A DNA stretch of 64,000 bases. Origin: Streptomyces eurocidicus (GTDB lineage: Bacteria; Actinomycetota; Actinomycetes; Streptomycetales; Streptomycetaceae). Position 1 is the stretch's first letter, and each line of letters opens with the position of its first letter. Shown here one piece after another: positions 8,271-16,073 of the stretch. The stretch spans positions 372,001 through 436,000 of the forward strand of contig NZ_LGUI01000001.1 in the NCBI RefSeq assembly GCF_002891295.1, written 5' to 3'. A model generated the notes under the pieces. The model was not told where the DNA came from, did not search any database, and was given only the letters and a program-made list of their open reading frames with translations. The position numbers and the translations under genes were made by a program.

Positions 8271-9278
8271 TCACTCCGCGGGCGGCCAGGTGTCGCCCCA
8301 GTCGGTGTCCCGGGCGGTCCGGTAGAGCGCGCCGTGCCGCTTGGTCACGGTCTCGCGGGTGAGCCCGTCCTCGGGGGTGCACAGCTCCAGCAGGACCTGG
8401 CCCTTGCGGATCTGGGGCTTGCGGACGACGCGGGCGGGCGCGGCCGGCACCGGCAGGTCGCGTACCGCCGCCACGTAGCTGAACTTCTCGTCCTCGTATG
8501 GAAGCGAGCCGCCCTTGACCTGACGGTGCAGCGAGGAGCGGCTCACCCGGGCCGAGAAGTGGCACCAGTCGGTGCCGGGCTCGATCGGGCAGGCCGCGCT
8601 GTGCGGACAGGGCGCGACGACCCGGAAACCGGCCCGGACCAGCCGGTCGCGGGCCTCGATGATCCGCAGATAGCCGTCCGGGGTGCCCGGCTCGATGACG
8701 ACCACGGCGCGGGCCGCGCGGGCCGCCTCGTCGGTGACCGACCGGCGGGCCTCCTCGGTGAGCTCGCCCAGCACGTAGGAGACGGTGACGAGGTCGGTGC
8801 CGCCCGGCAGGGCGAGGCCGGCGCCGATGGCCCGGCGCCGCCACTCCGCGGTGCGCAGCGCCTCGGAGGCGGCGCCGCGGGCCAGCTCCGCGCCGAGGGC
8901 GAGGGCGGGCTCCGCCCAGTCCAGCACGGTGGTCCGGTGCCGTCCCTCGGGCCACGCGGCGGCGACCGCCCAGGTGGCCGCGCCCGTGCCGCCGCCGATG
9001 TCCACATGGGAGGCGGGCTCCCAGTCCGGCAGCCCGTCGCGGAACGCCTCCAGCGCGGACCGGACGGCCTCGAAGGTCGCGGGCATCCGGTAGGCGGCGT
9101 AGGCGAGGACGTCGGAGCGGTCGCGCAGCACCGGCGTGTCCGTGGGGGTGCGCCCCCGGTAGTTGGCGATCAGCCGCTCGACGGCCTGCGCGGCCTGCCG
9201 GGGCGGCAGTCCGTCGAGGAGCTCGGCGAGGACGGCGCGGGGGTTCTCGCCGGTGGGGCGGGCATGGGGGGCGTGCAT
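8271..9278 (-). CDS. Rsm22-like SAM-dependent methyltransferase (small ribosomal subunit family)
   Basis: 335-residue protein of the Rsm22/METTL17 family, linked to assembly of the small ribosomal subunit. The SAM-binding glycine motif is HVDIGGGTGAATWA. A Cys cluster typical of the family follows (CPHSAACP...DWCHF), with conserved RKPQIRKGQV and KRHGALY near the C-terminus. In METTL17 a comparable cluster holds an iron-sulfur centre (established for the mitochondrial protein, inferred here). The start is the ATG at 9278. The longer open frame upstream is Arg/Pro-rich off-frame sequence. It converges with the DDAH gene. Confidence 0.87.
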   Translation of the reverse strand: MHAPHARPTGENPRAVLAELLDGLPPRQAAQAVERLIANYRGRTPTDTPVLRDRSDVLAYAAYRMPATFEAVRSALEAFRDGLPDWEPASHVDIGGGTGAATWAVAAAWPEGRHRTTVLDWAEPALALGAELARGAASEALRTAEWRRRAIGAGLALPGGTDLVTVSYVLGELTEEARRSVTDEAARAARAVVVIEPGTPDGYLRIIEARDRLVRAGFRVVAPCPHSAACPIEPGTDWCHFSARVSRSSLHRQVKGGSLPYEDEKFSYVAAVRDLPVPAAPARVVRKPQIRKGQVLLELCTPEDGLTRETVTKRHGALYRTARDTDWGDTWPPAE

Positions 9279-9441
9279 TCGCACGAGTCTATGCGGCTCC
9301 GGCGCGGGCGGCGGCTGCGCGCGTCCGGAGCGGGGGCCCGAGGGAGCCCCGCGCACCGGGCGGCCGGCGTGGCGGTGGCGGCCGGCCCGGTCCCCCACCG
9401 CCGGACGGCCGCGCGCGGCGGCCGCCGGCACCGTCACCCGC

Positions 9442-10764
9442 TCAGTCCGCCGCCCGCTGCCACGGCCGGCAGAGGCCCACGAAGCACGCGACCGCCGCCA
9501 GGGCGCACACCAGCTGCACCACGGCCATCGGTACGGCCGTGCGCTCGCCCGCGATGCCGACCAGCGGCGACGCCACCGCGCCCAGCAGGAACGTGGACGT
9601 GCCGAGCAGCGCGGACGCGGAGCCGGCGGCGTCGCGGGAGCGCATCAGGGCCTGAGCGTTGGTGTTGGGCATCGCGAGGCCCATCGCGGACATCAGGACG
9701 AACAGCCCGGCGGCGATCGGGGCCAGCCCGGCCTTCCCGAAGACGCCCGAGGCCATCAGCAGCAGGGCGGCGGAGGCCAGGGTGATCACCGTGAGGCCCA
9801 CGGCCAGGGCCTTGTCCAGGCTGACGCGGCCGATCAGCAGCTTGCCGTTGATCTGGCCGACGAGGACGAGGCCGACGGAGTTGACGCCGAAGAGCAGGCT
9901 GAAGGTCTGCGGGGAGGCGCCGTAGATGTCCTGGACGACGAAGGGCGAGGCGGAGATGTAGGCGAAGAGCGCGGCGAAGGCGAAGCCGCCGGAGAGCATG
10001 TAGCCGGTGAAGACGCGGTCGGAGAGGAGCGAGCCCATCGTGCGCAGGGCCTCGCCGAGGCCGCCCGCGTGCCGTCGCCCGGGCGGCAGGGTCTCGTCGA
10101 GACGGCGCCAGACGACGAGGGTGAGCAGCAGCCCGATGACGGTGAGGACGACGAAGACGCCGCGCCAGTCGGTGACGCGCATCACCTGGCCGCCGATGAG
10201 GGGGGCGACGACGGGGGCGACGCCGGAGACGAGCATGAGGGTGGAGAAGAAGCGGGCCATGGCGACGCCGTCGTAGAGGTCGCGGACGACGGCGCGGGCG
10301 ATGACGATGCCGGCGGCGCCCGCCAGACCCTGGACGAGCCGGAAGCCGATCAGGAGCTCGGCGGTGGGGGCGAGGGCGCAGACCGCGGTGGCGACGACGT
10401 AGATCACCATGCCGGTGAGCAGCGGGCGGCGGCGCCCCCACTTGTCGCTCATGGGGCCGACGACGAGCTGGCCGAGGGCCATGCCCAGGAGGCAGGCGGT
10501 GAGGGTGAGCTGAACCGTCGCGGCCGGGCTGCGCAGGGCGTCGGTGACCTCCGGCAGGGCCGGGAGGTACATGTCCATGGACAGCGGCGGCAGGGCGGTG
10601 AGCCCGCCGAGGACGAGCGTGACGAGGAGGCTCGTGCGCCGGGCGGCGGAGGTGGCGGGCCGCGGGGCGTCGGCCGGGCGGGTGCCGGCCGGGCGAGCGG
10701 GCCGTCGCCGGGCGCGCCGGGGCCGGGCGGCCCGCCGCCGCCGTGCCGGAGCCGGCCGGCGCAC
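9442..10764 (-). CDS. Bcr/CflA-type MFS drug efflux transporter, start possibly frameshifted
   Basis: Twelve-helix drug:proton antiporter. The first helix (LLVTLVLGGLTALPPLSMDM), the MFS motif GPMSDKWGRRRPLL and the GFRLVQGLAGAAGIVIARA helix are typical of the Bcr/CflA branch (bicyclomycin and chloramphenicol-type efflux). The listed frame begins at a GTG (10764) with a 43-residue, Arg-rich head that looks like off-frame translation. A better start exists in another frame: ATG at 10864 with GGAGAG upstream, beginning MTDPGIGPGTAEPQQ. Joining the two needs a one-base shift around 10680-10740. The real protein therefore probably runs from 10864. Confidence 0.88.
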   Translation of the reverse strand: MRRPAPARRRRAARPRRARRRPARPAGTRPADAPRPATSAARRTSLLVTLVLGGLTALPPLSMDMYLPALPEVTDALRSPAATVQLTLTACLLGMALGQLVVGPMSDKWGRRRPLLTGMVIYVVATAVCALAPTAELLIGFRLVQGLAGAAGIVIARAVVRDLYDGVAMARFFSTLMLVSGVAPVVAPLIGGQVMRVTDWRGVFVVLTVIGLLLTLVVWRRLDETLPPGRRHAGGLGEALRTMGSLLSDRVFTGYMLSGGFAFAALFAYISASPFVVQDIYGASPQTFSLLFGVNSVGLVLVGQINGKLLIGRVSLDKALAVGLTVITLASAALLLMASGVFGKAGLAPIAAGLFVLMSAMGLAMPNTNAQALMRSRDAAGSASALLGTSTFLLGAVASPLVGIAGERTAVPMAVVQLVCALAAVACFVGLCRPWQRAAD

Positions 10765-10955
10765 CGCCGGAGGGCTCCGAGCCGGGTATTCGATGGTGTG
10801 CGGCGGATTCCTTCTGATCTTGCTGGGGCTCGGCCGTGCCGGGGCCGATGCCGGGGTCCGTCATGGGTCGCTCTCCACGGTGGTTGTCGGATCAACCATG
10901 GTGTCATGACCGTCAACGACCCCCGGGCCTTACGCGTACGGCTCCGTGGCCCGGG

Positions 10956-12443
10956 TCACGCGGGCTTGACCCCGGGGTCGCCCGCCTCCGAGACGAACGA
11001 GGCGGCGGTACTGACGGAAGCGCCGGGCGCGGTGCCGTCGGGGAGGACGCGGAAGTCCGCGCGGACCCGTTCCTCGCCGAAGGAGACGACCACATAGCCG
11101 CGGCGGCCGTCGTAGTACTTCATGTGCGGGTTGGCGGCCATCATGGTGGACCAGTCGTCGGGCCGCTCCTCGCCGTCGAAGCCGCTGGAGACGGAGGTGC
11201 CGAGGAACTCCACGCCGAGGGTGCGGGACTTCGGGTCGTCGAAGTCCTTCTTTATGTCGAAGGCGTAGTGGACGTGGTCGTCGCCCGTGAGCACGACGAG
11301 GTTCTGGAGCCCCGCCTGCTCGACGCCCGCCAGGACGCGCCGCCGGGAGGCGGGATAGCCGTCCCAGGCGTCCATGGAGAGCTTGGAGCGGGCCTCGGTG
11401 GTCTCCTTGCGCCGGGCGAAGCAGACCTGCTGGGGAATGACGTTCCACAGCGCGGACGAGGACCGGAAGCCGTCGAGGAGCCAGCGCTCCTGCTCGGCAC
11501 CGGTGAGCGTGCGGGCCGGGTCCTCGGACTCGGGGCCCGGGTACTTCCAGCCGTCGCCGTACGCCTGGTCGGAGCGGTACTGCCGGGTGTCGAGGATGTC
11601 GAACTGGGCGAGCCGCCCGTACTGGAACCGGCGGTGCAGCCGCATGGCGGGCCCGTCGGGGCGCTGCGCCCGGCGCAGCGGCATGTTCTCCCAGTAGGCG
11701 CGGTAGGCGGCGGCGCGGCGGGCCCGGAAGACCTCGACGGGGAGGTTGTCCTGCGAGATGTCGCCCGCGTAGTTGTTCTCGACCTCGTGGTCGTCCCAGG
11801 TGACGTACCAGGGGTGGGCGGCGTGCGCGGCCTGGAGGTCGGGGTCGGTCCTGCCGAGGGCGTACCGCTGCCGGTAGTCGTCGAGGCTGACGAGCCAGTG
11901 GTCGTAGTAGGCGGGCAGCGGGCTGGTGAGCCTGCGGGCGCCGGCCCGGGCGTCGATGGCGTTCTCGTAGATGTAGTCGCCGACGAAGAAGACGGCGTCG
12001 AGGTCCTCGCCGGCGAGGTGGCGCAGTGCGGTGTAGTAGCCCTCGTCGTACTGCTGGCACGAGAGCAGCCCGAAGCGCGCCTCCGCCGGCAGGGCGGTGG
12101 GCTCGGGCGCGGTCCGGGTGCGGCCGACGGGGCTGGTCCAGTCGCCGGCGTGGAAGCGGTACCAGTAGACGCGGTCGGGGTCGAGGCCGCACAGGTCGAG
12201 GTGGACGGTGTGGTTGTCCTCCGCGGGCGCGGTGACGGTGCCGTTCTGCTCGACCCGCCGGAAGGTCTCGTCGGCGGACAGCTCCCACTGCACGGGTACG
12301 CCGGCGCCTTGCGCGGGCAGGCCGTTGCCCACCTCGTGGGGGCGGGGGGCGAGTCTGGTCCACAGCACGACGGAGTCCGGCAGCGGATCGCCGGAGGCCA
12401 CGCCGAGAGTGAAGGGGTTCTCGGTGAGCGTCGGGGGCGTCAT
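10956..12443 (-). CDS. PhoD-like alkaline phosphatase/phosphodiesterase without an obvious Tat signal
   Basis: 495-residue metallophosphatase of the PhoD family: an N-terminal fibronectin-like PhoD_N domain (NPFTLGVASGDPLPDSVVLWTRL) and a C-terminal catalytic domain. Metal-site motifs are FVGDYIYE, TWDDHEVENNY and VVLTGDDHVHYAF, matching the Fe/Ca-dependent PhoD active site. It would cleave phosphate mono- or diesters. Unlike classical PhoD it lacks a twin-arginine signal: translation from the ATG at 12443 (GAGGGG upstream) begins directly at the domain, and the upstream open frame offers no RR motif either. It may be intracellular, or the true start may be missed. Confidence 0.9.
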   Translation of the reverse strand: MTPPTLTENPFTLGVASGDPLPDSVVLWTRLAPRPHEVGNGLPAQGAGVPVQWELSADETFRRVEQNGTVTAPAEDNHTVHLDLCGLDPDRVYWYRFHAGDWTSPVGRTRTAPEPTALPAEARFGLLSCQQYDEGYYTALRHLAGEDLDAVFFVGDYIYENAIDARAGARRLTSPLPAYYDHWLVSLDDYRQRYALGRTDPDLQAAHAAHPWYVTWDDHEVENNYAGDISQDNLPVEVFRARRAAAYRAYWENMPLRRAQRPDGPAMRLHRRFQYGRLAQFDILDTRQYRSDQAYGDGWKYPGPESEDPARTLTGAEQERWLLDGFRSSSALWNVIPQQVCFARRKETTEARSKLSMDAWDGYPASRRRVLAGVEQAGLQNLVVLTGDDHVHYAFDIKKDFDDPKSRTLGVEFLGTSVSSGFDGEERPDDWSTMMAANPHMKYYDGRRGYVVVSFGEERVRADFRVLPDGTAPGASVSTAASFVSEAGDPGVKPA

Positions 12444-13065
12444 CCCCTCAATGTGCGCGCGCGAGGGGCTGCTGTGAAGGGGTGGGACGGAGGCGGTTCG
12501 GGCGAACGGGTCCGGCGCCGGGCGGGTCCGTCCGGCGCGACGGACGCACCGCATGCGCCCGTACACCCGTCAACCAATTGGCCCGGGGTGCCCGGGGGCT
12601 CCCCGGAATTCCACCGGATCCTTTCGGCCGATCCACGATCCGGAGAAACGATTACCGGCCGGGTTCCGGCCAAGGCGGAAGGGGTCAGCGATACGGCCGT
12701 TCCGGAGGGCCTCGGCGCAACACCCATTCGGCCGCGGGGATATCCCGCACCCCGGGCAGGGCCGGGCCGCGTCTCGTTTTCACGTCCGTAAGGCTCGTGG
12801 CCGGATACTCCTCATGCCTTCACGGGGGAAATCCGCGTACCTTTGGGTGCGGCAGCGAAGAGCGGCGAATACGGGTCTTCGTATTATCGCAAGAGCCCTG
12901 GTTTCCCGGGGAATTCTCCTGCGATCCCTGGATTCCAGGATTCCGGAATCCCGGCGTTCCCCGCCGGACGACTCGGACCTGCCGCACTCCCGATCGGCGC
13001 GTTTGGTATCCCGGAGTTTCCCGCACCGCCCCGGGCTCGTTCCGCACCCTACGAGGAGGACTCGG
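12444..13065. other. 622-base gap with overlapping palindromes upstream of the Gln-rich gene
   Basis: No gene I can support. The stretch has somewhat lower GC than its surroundings and is rich in ATTCC/GGAAT words. Two overlapping palindromes, CCTGGATTCCAGG (12927-12939) and GGATTCCGGAATCC (12938-12951), lie 115-140 bases before the Gln-rich gene and may be regulatory. Long open frames crossing the area lack ribosome sites and read as off-frame peptide. Confidence 0.4.
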
Positions 13066-13518
13066 ATGACGACGCCCGCTCAGCAGCAACAGCAATGGCA
13101 GCAATACCAGCAGTTCTTGCAATGGCAGCAGATGCAACAGATGCAGCAACAGCAGCAGCCCTGGCAGCAGAGCCAGGAGACCACGGTCGTGCACAAGGAG
13201 AATGTGCACCTCACGACCAGCACCGTGCGCGCCGGCATCATCGGCATGGCCCAGGCCCAGCTGCGGGCCCGCCTCACCGACCTCGACGGCGAGGGGATCG
13301 CGGGGGAGACGATCAGCTTCGTCGTCACCAGCACGCGCGAGGAGTTCGGCAGCTCCACCACGGACGACCAGGGCGTGGCACAGCTCGACACCGGCGCGAA
13401 CATCGCGGACCCCCAGATCTGGATCTCGGCGGGGACGAGCGGCTACACGGCCATCTACAACGGCAGCAAGAGGTACAAGTCGCAGGAGGCCAGGGGGAAG
13501 TTCCAGATCGCTCTCTGA
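13066..13518 (+). CDS. Gln-rich small protein with a bacterial Ig-like domain
   Basis: 150-residue protein. Residues 5-36 are almost only Q, W, M, Y and P (for example QQQQQWQQYQQFLQWQQMQQ), a low-complexity head of the kind that self-associates. Residues about 40-150 form a single Ig-like (Big_1/invasin-like) beta domain: ETTVVHKENVHLTTS, then ARLTDLDGEGIAGETISF, then DDQGVAQLDTG. There is no signal peptide or membrane segment. The ATG at 13066 follows a strong GAGGAGG site. The next gene encodes a paralogue of the domain without the Gln head. Function unknown. A structural or cell-surface role is a guess from composition. Confidence 0.78.
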   Translation: MTTPAQQQQQWQQYQQFLQWQQMQQMQQQQQPWQQSQETTVVHKENVHLTTSTVRAGIIGMAQAQLRARLTDLDGEGIAGETISFVVTSTREEFGSSTTDDQGVAQLDTGANIADPQIWISAGTSGYTAIYNGSKRYKSQEARGKFQIAL

Positions 13519-13676
13519 CCGGGGCCGCTCGCGTGTTCCGCAGGGCCCGGCGGAACGGCACGAAATCCGGTGATCGCCCAGGGAAGCGGCACGGGCGTCA
13601 AGGCGCGGCACCAAGAGCCCACGCCTTGACGCCACTTCCCGGCCGAAAACGCGGCAACGACCGGAGGGATTACCTG

Positions 13677-14042
13677 ATGCCTGCCCGGGAGAAGGTCCCG
13701 CACCTGCCCAGCGTCATCGTGGTGCACAAGCAGAACACCCACCTTTCCACGACGCATTCCCTCCCCTTGGAGGGAAAGAGCGCGTTCAAGGCACGGCTCC
13801 TGGACCTGGCGGGAAAGGGAATCGAGGGAGCGACGATCACATTCCGCACGGCGGTCACGAACGAGGAGTTCGGCACGGCCTTCACCGACTTCACGGGGGA
13901 AGCGGCGCTCGACACGTCGACCGTCGTCCTGCCGCCGGACCGATGGATGCTGGTGGGAGCGGGCGGCTTCGTCGCGGAATTCCCGGGCGACGCGACCCGC
14001 AAGCCCCAGCGGGCGGCGGGCCGGGTCCGCATCAGGCTCTGA
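13677..14042 (+). CDS. Ig-like domain protein, paralogue of the preceding Gln-rich protein
   Basis: 121-residue protein that aligns with the Ig-like part of its upstream neighbour: SVIVVHKQNTHLSTTHS against TVVHKENVHLTTS, KARLLDLAGKGIEGATITF against RARLTDLDGEGIAGETISF, and a shared EEFG and ALDT block. The Gln-rich head is replaced by the short MPAREKVPHLP. There is no signal peptide. The ATG at 13677 follows CGGAGGGA. A gap of 158 bases separates the pair and a terminator follows, so the two probably form one transcription unit that arose by duplication. A longer in-frame reading from 12843 is rejected because it crosses the neighbour off-frame. Confidence 0.75.
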   Translation: MPAREKVPHLPSVIVVHKQNTHLSTTHSLPLEGKSAFKARLLDLAGKGIEGATITFRTAVTNEEFGTAFTDFTGEAALDTSTVVLPPDRWMLVGAGGFVAEFPGDATRKPQRAAGRVRIRL

Positions 14043-14109
14043 GAGGCCCACCCGGCGGGGGGCGGGCGTCCGAACGGCCGCAGCCTCGTACGCCTCCGGC
14101 CCACGCCAC

Positions 14110-14152
14110 GGAACCCCCGCTCGTTCGAGGGCGGGGGTTTGTGCTTTTTCTG
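14110..14152. terminator. Hairpin terminator after the Ig-like gene pair
   Basis: AACCCCCGC (14112-14120) pairs with GCGGGGGTT (14131-14139), with a TCG-TTCGA type loop, and is followed by TTTGTGCTTTTTC. This has the form of an intrinsic terminator for the plus strand. It lies between the convergent Ig-like and sulfatase-fold genes. Confidence 0.8.
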
Positions 14153-14153
14153 G

Positions 14154-14999
14154 TCAGGCTCCGGCTTCCCGGGCCGCGATGGTTGTTTCGGCGTAAGGGA
14201 CCGTCCACACGGACGGGTGGGCGATGCCGTGACCGGTGTAGCCGTCTTCCCCGAACGCTTCGCCGTGGTCGGCGCAGAACAGGCCGAGCCAGGGCCCGTG
14301 GTCCGGCAGCGCCTGGAAGAGACGGCCCAGGTGCCTGTCCGCGTAGCTCAGGGCTGCGCACTGGCTTTCCCACGAGTCCTCTTCCTCCCCAGGGAGGTAG
14401 ACGTGAGTCGGGGTATGCGTGGCCGAGACGTTGAGGAAGAGGAACAGGCGCTTGTCGGCGGGCTGCTTCTCCAACACCTCCAAAGCGATGTCCACCTGGT
14501 GCCGGGTCGATTCGGGGTCGTCAGTACCGGTCTCCGGGCTCCAGTGGCTTTCCTGGAACAGGCCGGGCAGGACGCGGCCCAGCTTGGTCTGGCCGGAGAA
14601 GAACCCCACCCCGCCGATGCACACGGTTCGGTACCCGAGACCGGACAGTCCGGTGACGATGTCCGGGGCGTCGAAGACGTACGTGCGTTTGCGGATCGTG
14701 GTTCCCCGCATGGAGTGGCAGGCGAAGAGCCTGCCGGGGCGAGCGGGACCGGAGGGGACGGGCAGGAAGCCGGAGAAGAACGAGACGTGCGCGGGAAGCG
14801 TGAAGCTCCCTTGAGTCCGGCGTTCCTCCCACAGCCCATCGGGCAGTACCCGTTCCAGATTGGGACTGCCCCCGCCGTGCAGGACGGCCCGTGCCACGTC
14901 GTAGCGCAACGAATCAAAGGTGATGAGCAGGACGTGGTGACTGGGGATCACCTCGTTGCCGTCTATCACGGTTCCCCCTTCCGCTAGCGGCCCCGGCAA
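14154..14999 (-). CDS. Sulfatase/alkaline-phosphatase-superfamily metalloenzyme (STM4013-like)
   Basis: 281-residue soluble hydrolase of the alkaline phosphatase superfamily. The core starts with VLLITFDSLRYD (metal-binding Asp), carries the nucleophile-like Thr in GSFTLPAH, and ends with CADHGEAFGEDGYTGHG, whose Asp/His residues complete a two-metal site. It is shorter than classical sulfatases and lacks the Cys-x-Pro-x-Arg formylglycine motif, so phospho-transfer or hydrolysis is more likely than sulfate ester cleavage. It resembles the STM4013/SEN3800 group, whose role I do not know. It begins 9 bases after the nucleotidyltransferase gene, so the two are co-transcribed and probably act on the same sugar or glycan pathway. 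Confidence 0.75.
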   Translation of the reverse strand: MPGPLAEGGTVIDGNEVIPSHHVLLITFDSLRYDVARAVLHGGGSPNLERVLPDGLWEERRTQGSFTLPAHVSFFSGFLPVPSGPARPGRLFACHSMRGTTIRKRTYVFDAPDIVTGLSGLGYRTVCIGGVGFFSGQTKLGRVLPGLFQESHWSPETGTDDPESTRHQVDIALEVLEKQPADKRLFLFLNVSATHTPTHVYLPGEEEDSWESQCAALSYADRHLGRLFQALPDHGPWLGLFCADHGEAFGEDGYTGHGIAHPSVWTVPYAETTIAAREAGA

Positions 15000-15008
15000 G
15001 CCGGGTGC

Positions 15009-15758
15009 CTAGGTGTCGATGTCGGTCGTGCGGAACTCGCTGGCCAAGGTGGTCCCGGCGCTGCGGACTTCCTTGGATGCCTCCATGACGTCCTTGACTG
15101 TGTCGATCCCCCGCCAGTAGCCCGAGTGCCGGTAGCCCATCAGCCGGCCGTCCCGAGCAAGCCGCGGGAAGGTGCTGTCCTCGTGGTCCCCCTTGTCCGG
15201 GAGGAGCGCGATCACGTCCGGGTTGAAGACGTAGATCCCCGCGTTGATCCAGTACGGCAACTCGGGAGACTGCACGAAGCCCTTGATGTGGTCCTGGTCG
15301 TCCAGGTCGGCCACTCCCCAGTTGGAGCGGTACGGCGACAGGGCGACGGTCACGGCAGCGTCATGCCGTTCGTGGTACCCGGCCAGATCCGCCAGGGAGA
15401 AAGTGCTGATGACGTCACCGTTCAGGACGAAGAACGGAGCATCCAGATCCGGCAGCCGCTGCGCCGCGTACTTGAGACCGCCACCACGGCCGAGCGGTTC
15501 GTCTTCGATCGCGTAAACGGCCGTGACGCCGAACCTTGAACCGTTGCCGACGTAGTCACTGATCATCTCCGCCTTGTAGCCGCCGGAGATGACGACGGTC
15601 TTCACGCCATGCTCGGCGAGCCACAGCAGCTGGTAGCCGATGATCGGTGCACCAGCCACGGGGACCATGGCTTTGGGGGCGTCGTCGGTGTAGGGCCGCA
15701 TCCGGGTGGCCTGTCCGCCCGCCAGGATCAGCGCTTGCGTGACGCTGGAGGTGTCCAT
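15009..15758 (-). CDS. Sugar-1-phosphate nucleotidyltransferase
   Basis: 249-residue enzyme of the NTP-transferase family (glucose-1-phosphate thymidylyl- or mannose-1-phosphate guanylyltransferase type), which makes NDP-sugars. The nucleotide motif is ALILAGGQATRMRPYT with Lys in DDAPKAMVPVAGAP. FFVLNGDVIST carries the metal Asp, and WINAGIYVFNP the sugar-binding Glu/Asn region. The start is the ATG at 15758 with an ideal AAGGAG site. There is no acetyltransferase or left-handed helix domain, so it is a minimal form. It is first in a two-gene operon with the sulfatase-fold gene and divergent from the XRE regulator. Which nucleotide and sugar it uses is not readable. Confidence 0.9.
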   Translation of the reverse strand: MDTSSVTQALILAGGQATRMRPYTDDAPKAMVPVAGAPIIGYQLLWLAEHGVKTVVISGGYKAEMISDYVGNGSRFGVTAVYAIEDEPLGRGGGLKYAAQRLPDLDAPFFVLNGDVISTFSLADLAGYHERHDAAVTVALSPYRSNWGVADLDDQDHIKGFVQSPELPYWINAGIYVFNPDVIALLPDKGDHEDSTFPRLARDGRLMGYRHSGYWRGIDTVKDVMEASKEVRSAGTTLASEFRTTDIDT

Positions 15759-16073
15759 GTGCGCTCCTTTGCTCGGGGAACCGCTCTGGTCCGTGGCGGC
15801 ATCCTGACAGCGCGTGATGGGGTGGCGTGGCACCTTCACCCGGATGGGGGTTGCGGCCCGCTCACTGCGCTCCCCGCAGGGCTGCGGGAGTCCGCCCGTC
15901 GAACCACGGCACGTGTGCTCATCAGCTCGTCCCTTCGGCCGCTACCCCCGTCAATGCCATAGGTGTACCGGCGCGCCTCAAGTCCACGCGGCGACCGTCA
16001 AGGTGTCATTCCGGCGTCATTCATCGGTCAAAACCCGTGACCAACTGTCGCCCGGCGCCCTACTGTCGAAGGC
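15759..16073. promoter_or_regulatory. Divergent control region of the nucleotidyltransferase operon and XRE regulator
   Basis: 315 bases without a gene. Near the XRE start there is a plausible promoter, GTGACC (16037-16042), 18 bases, TACTGT (16061-16066), which would place transcription start close to the GTG at 16074 and give a leaderless mRNA. Two direct-repeat pairs lie over it: GTCATTC at 16005 and 16016 (11-base period) and ACTGTCG at 16044 and 16062. Such repeats suit binding of the XRE protein to its own promoter. Confidence 0.4.

Noticed and set aside
12843..13676. Upstream extension of the second Ig-like gene as one 399-codon protein
   Set aside because: This frame reads through the first Ig-like gene off-frame. 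The ATG at 13677 has its own ribosome site.
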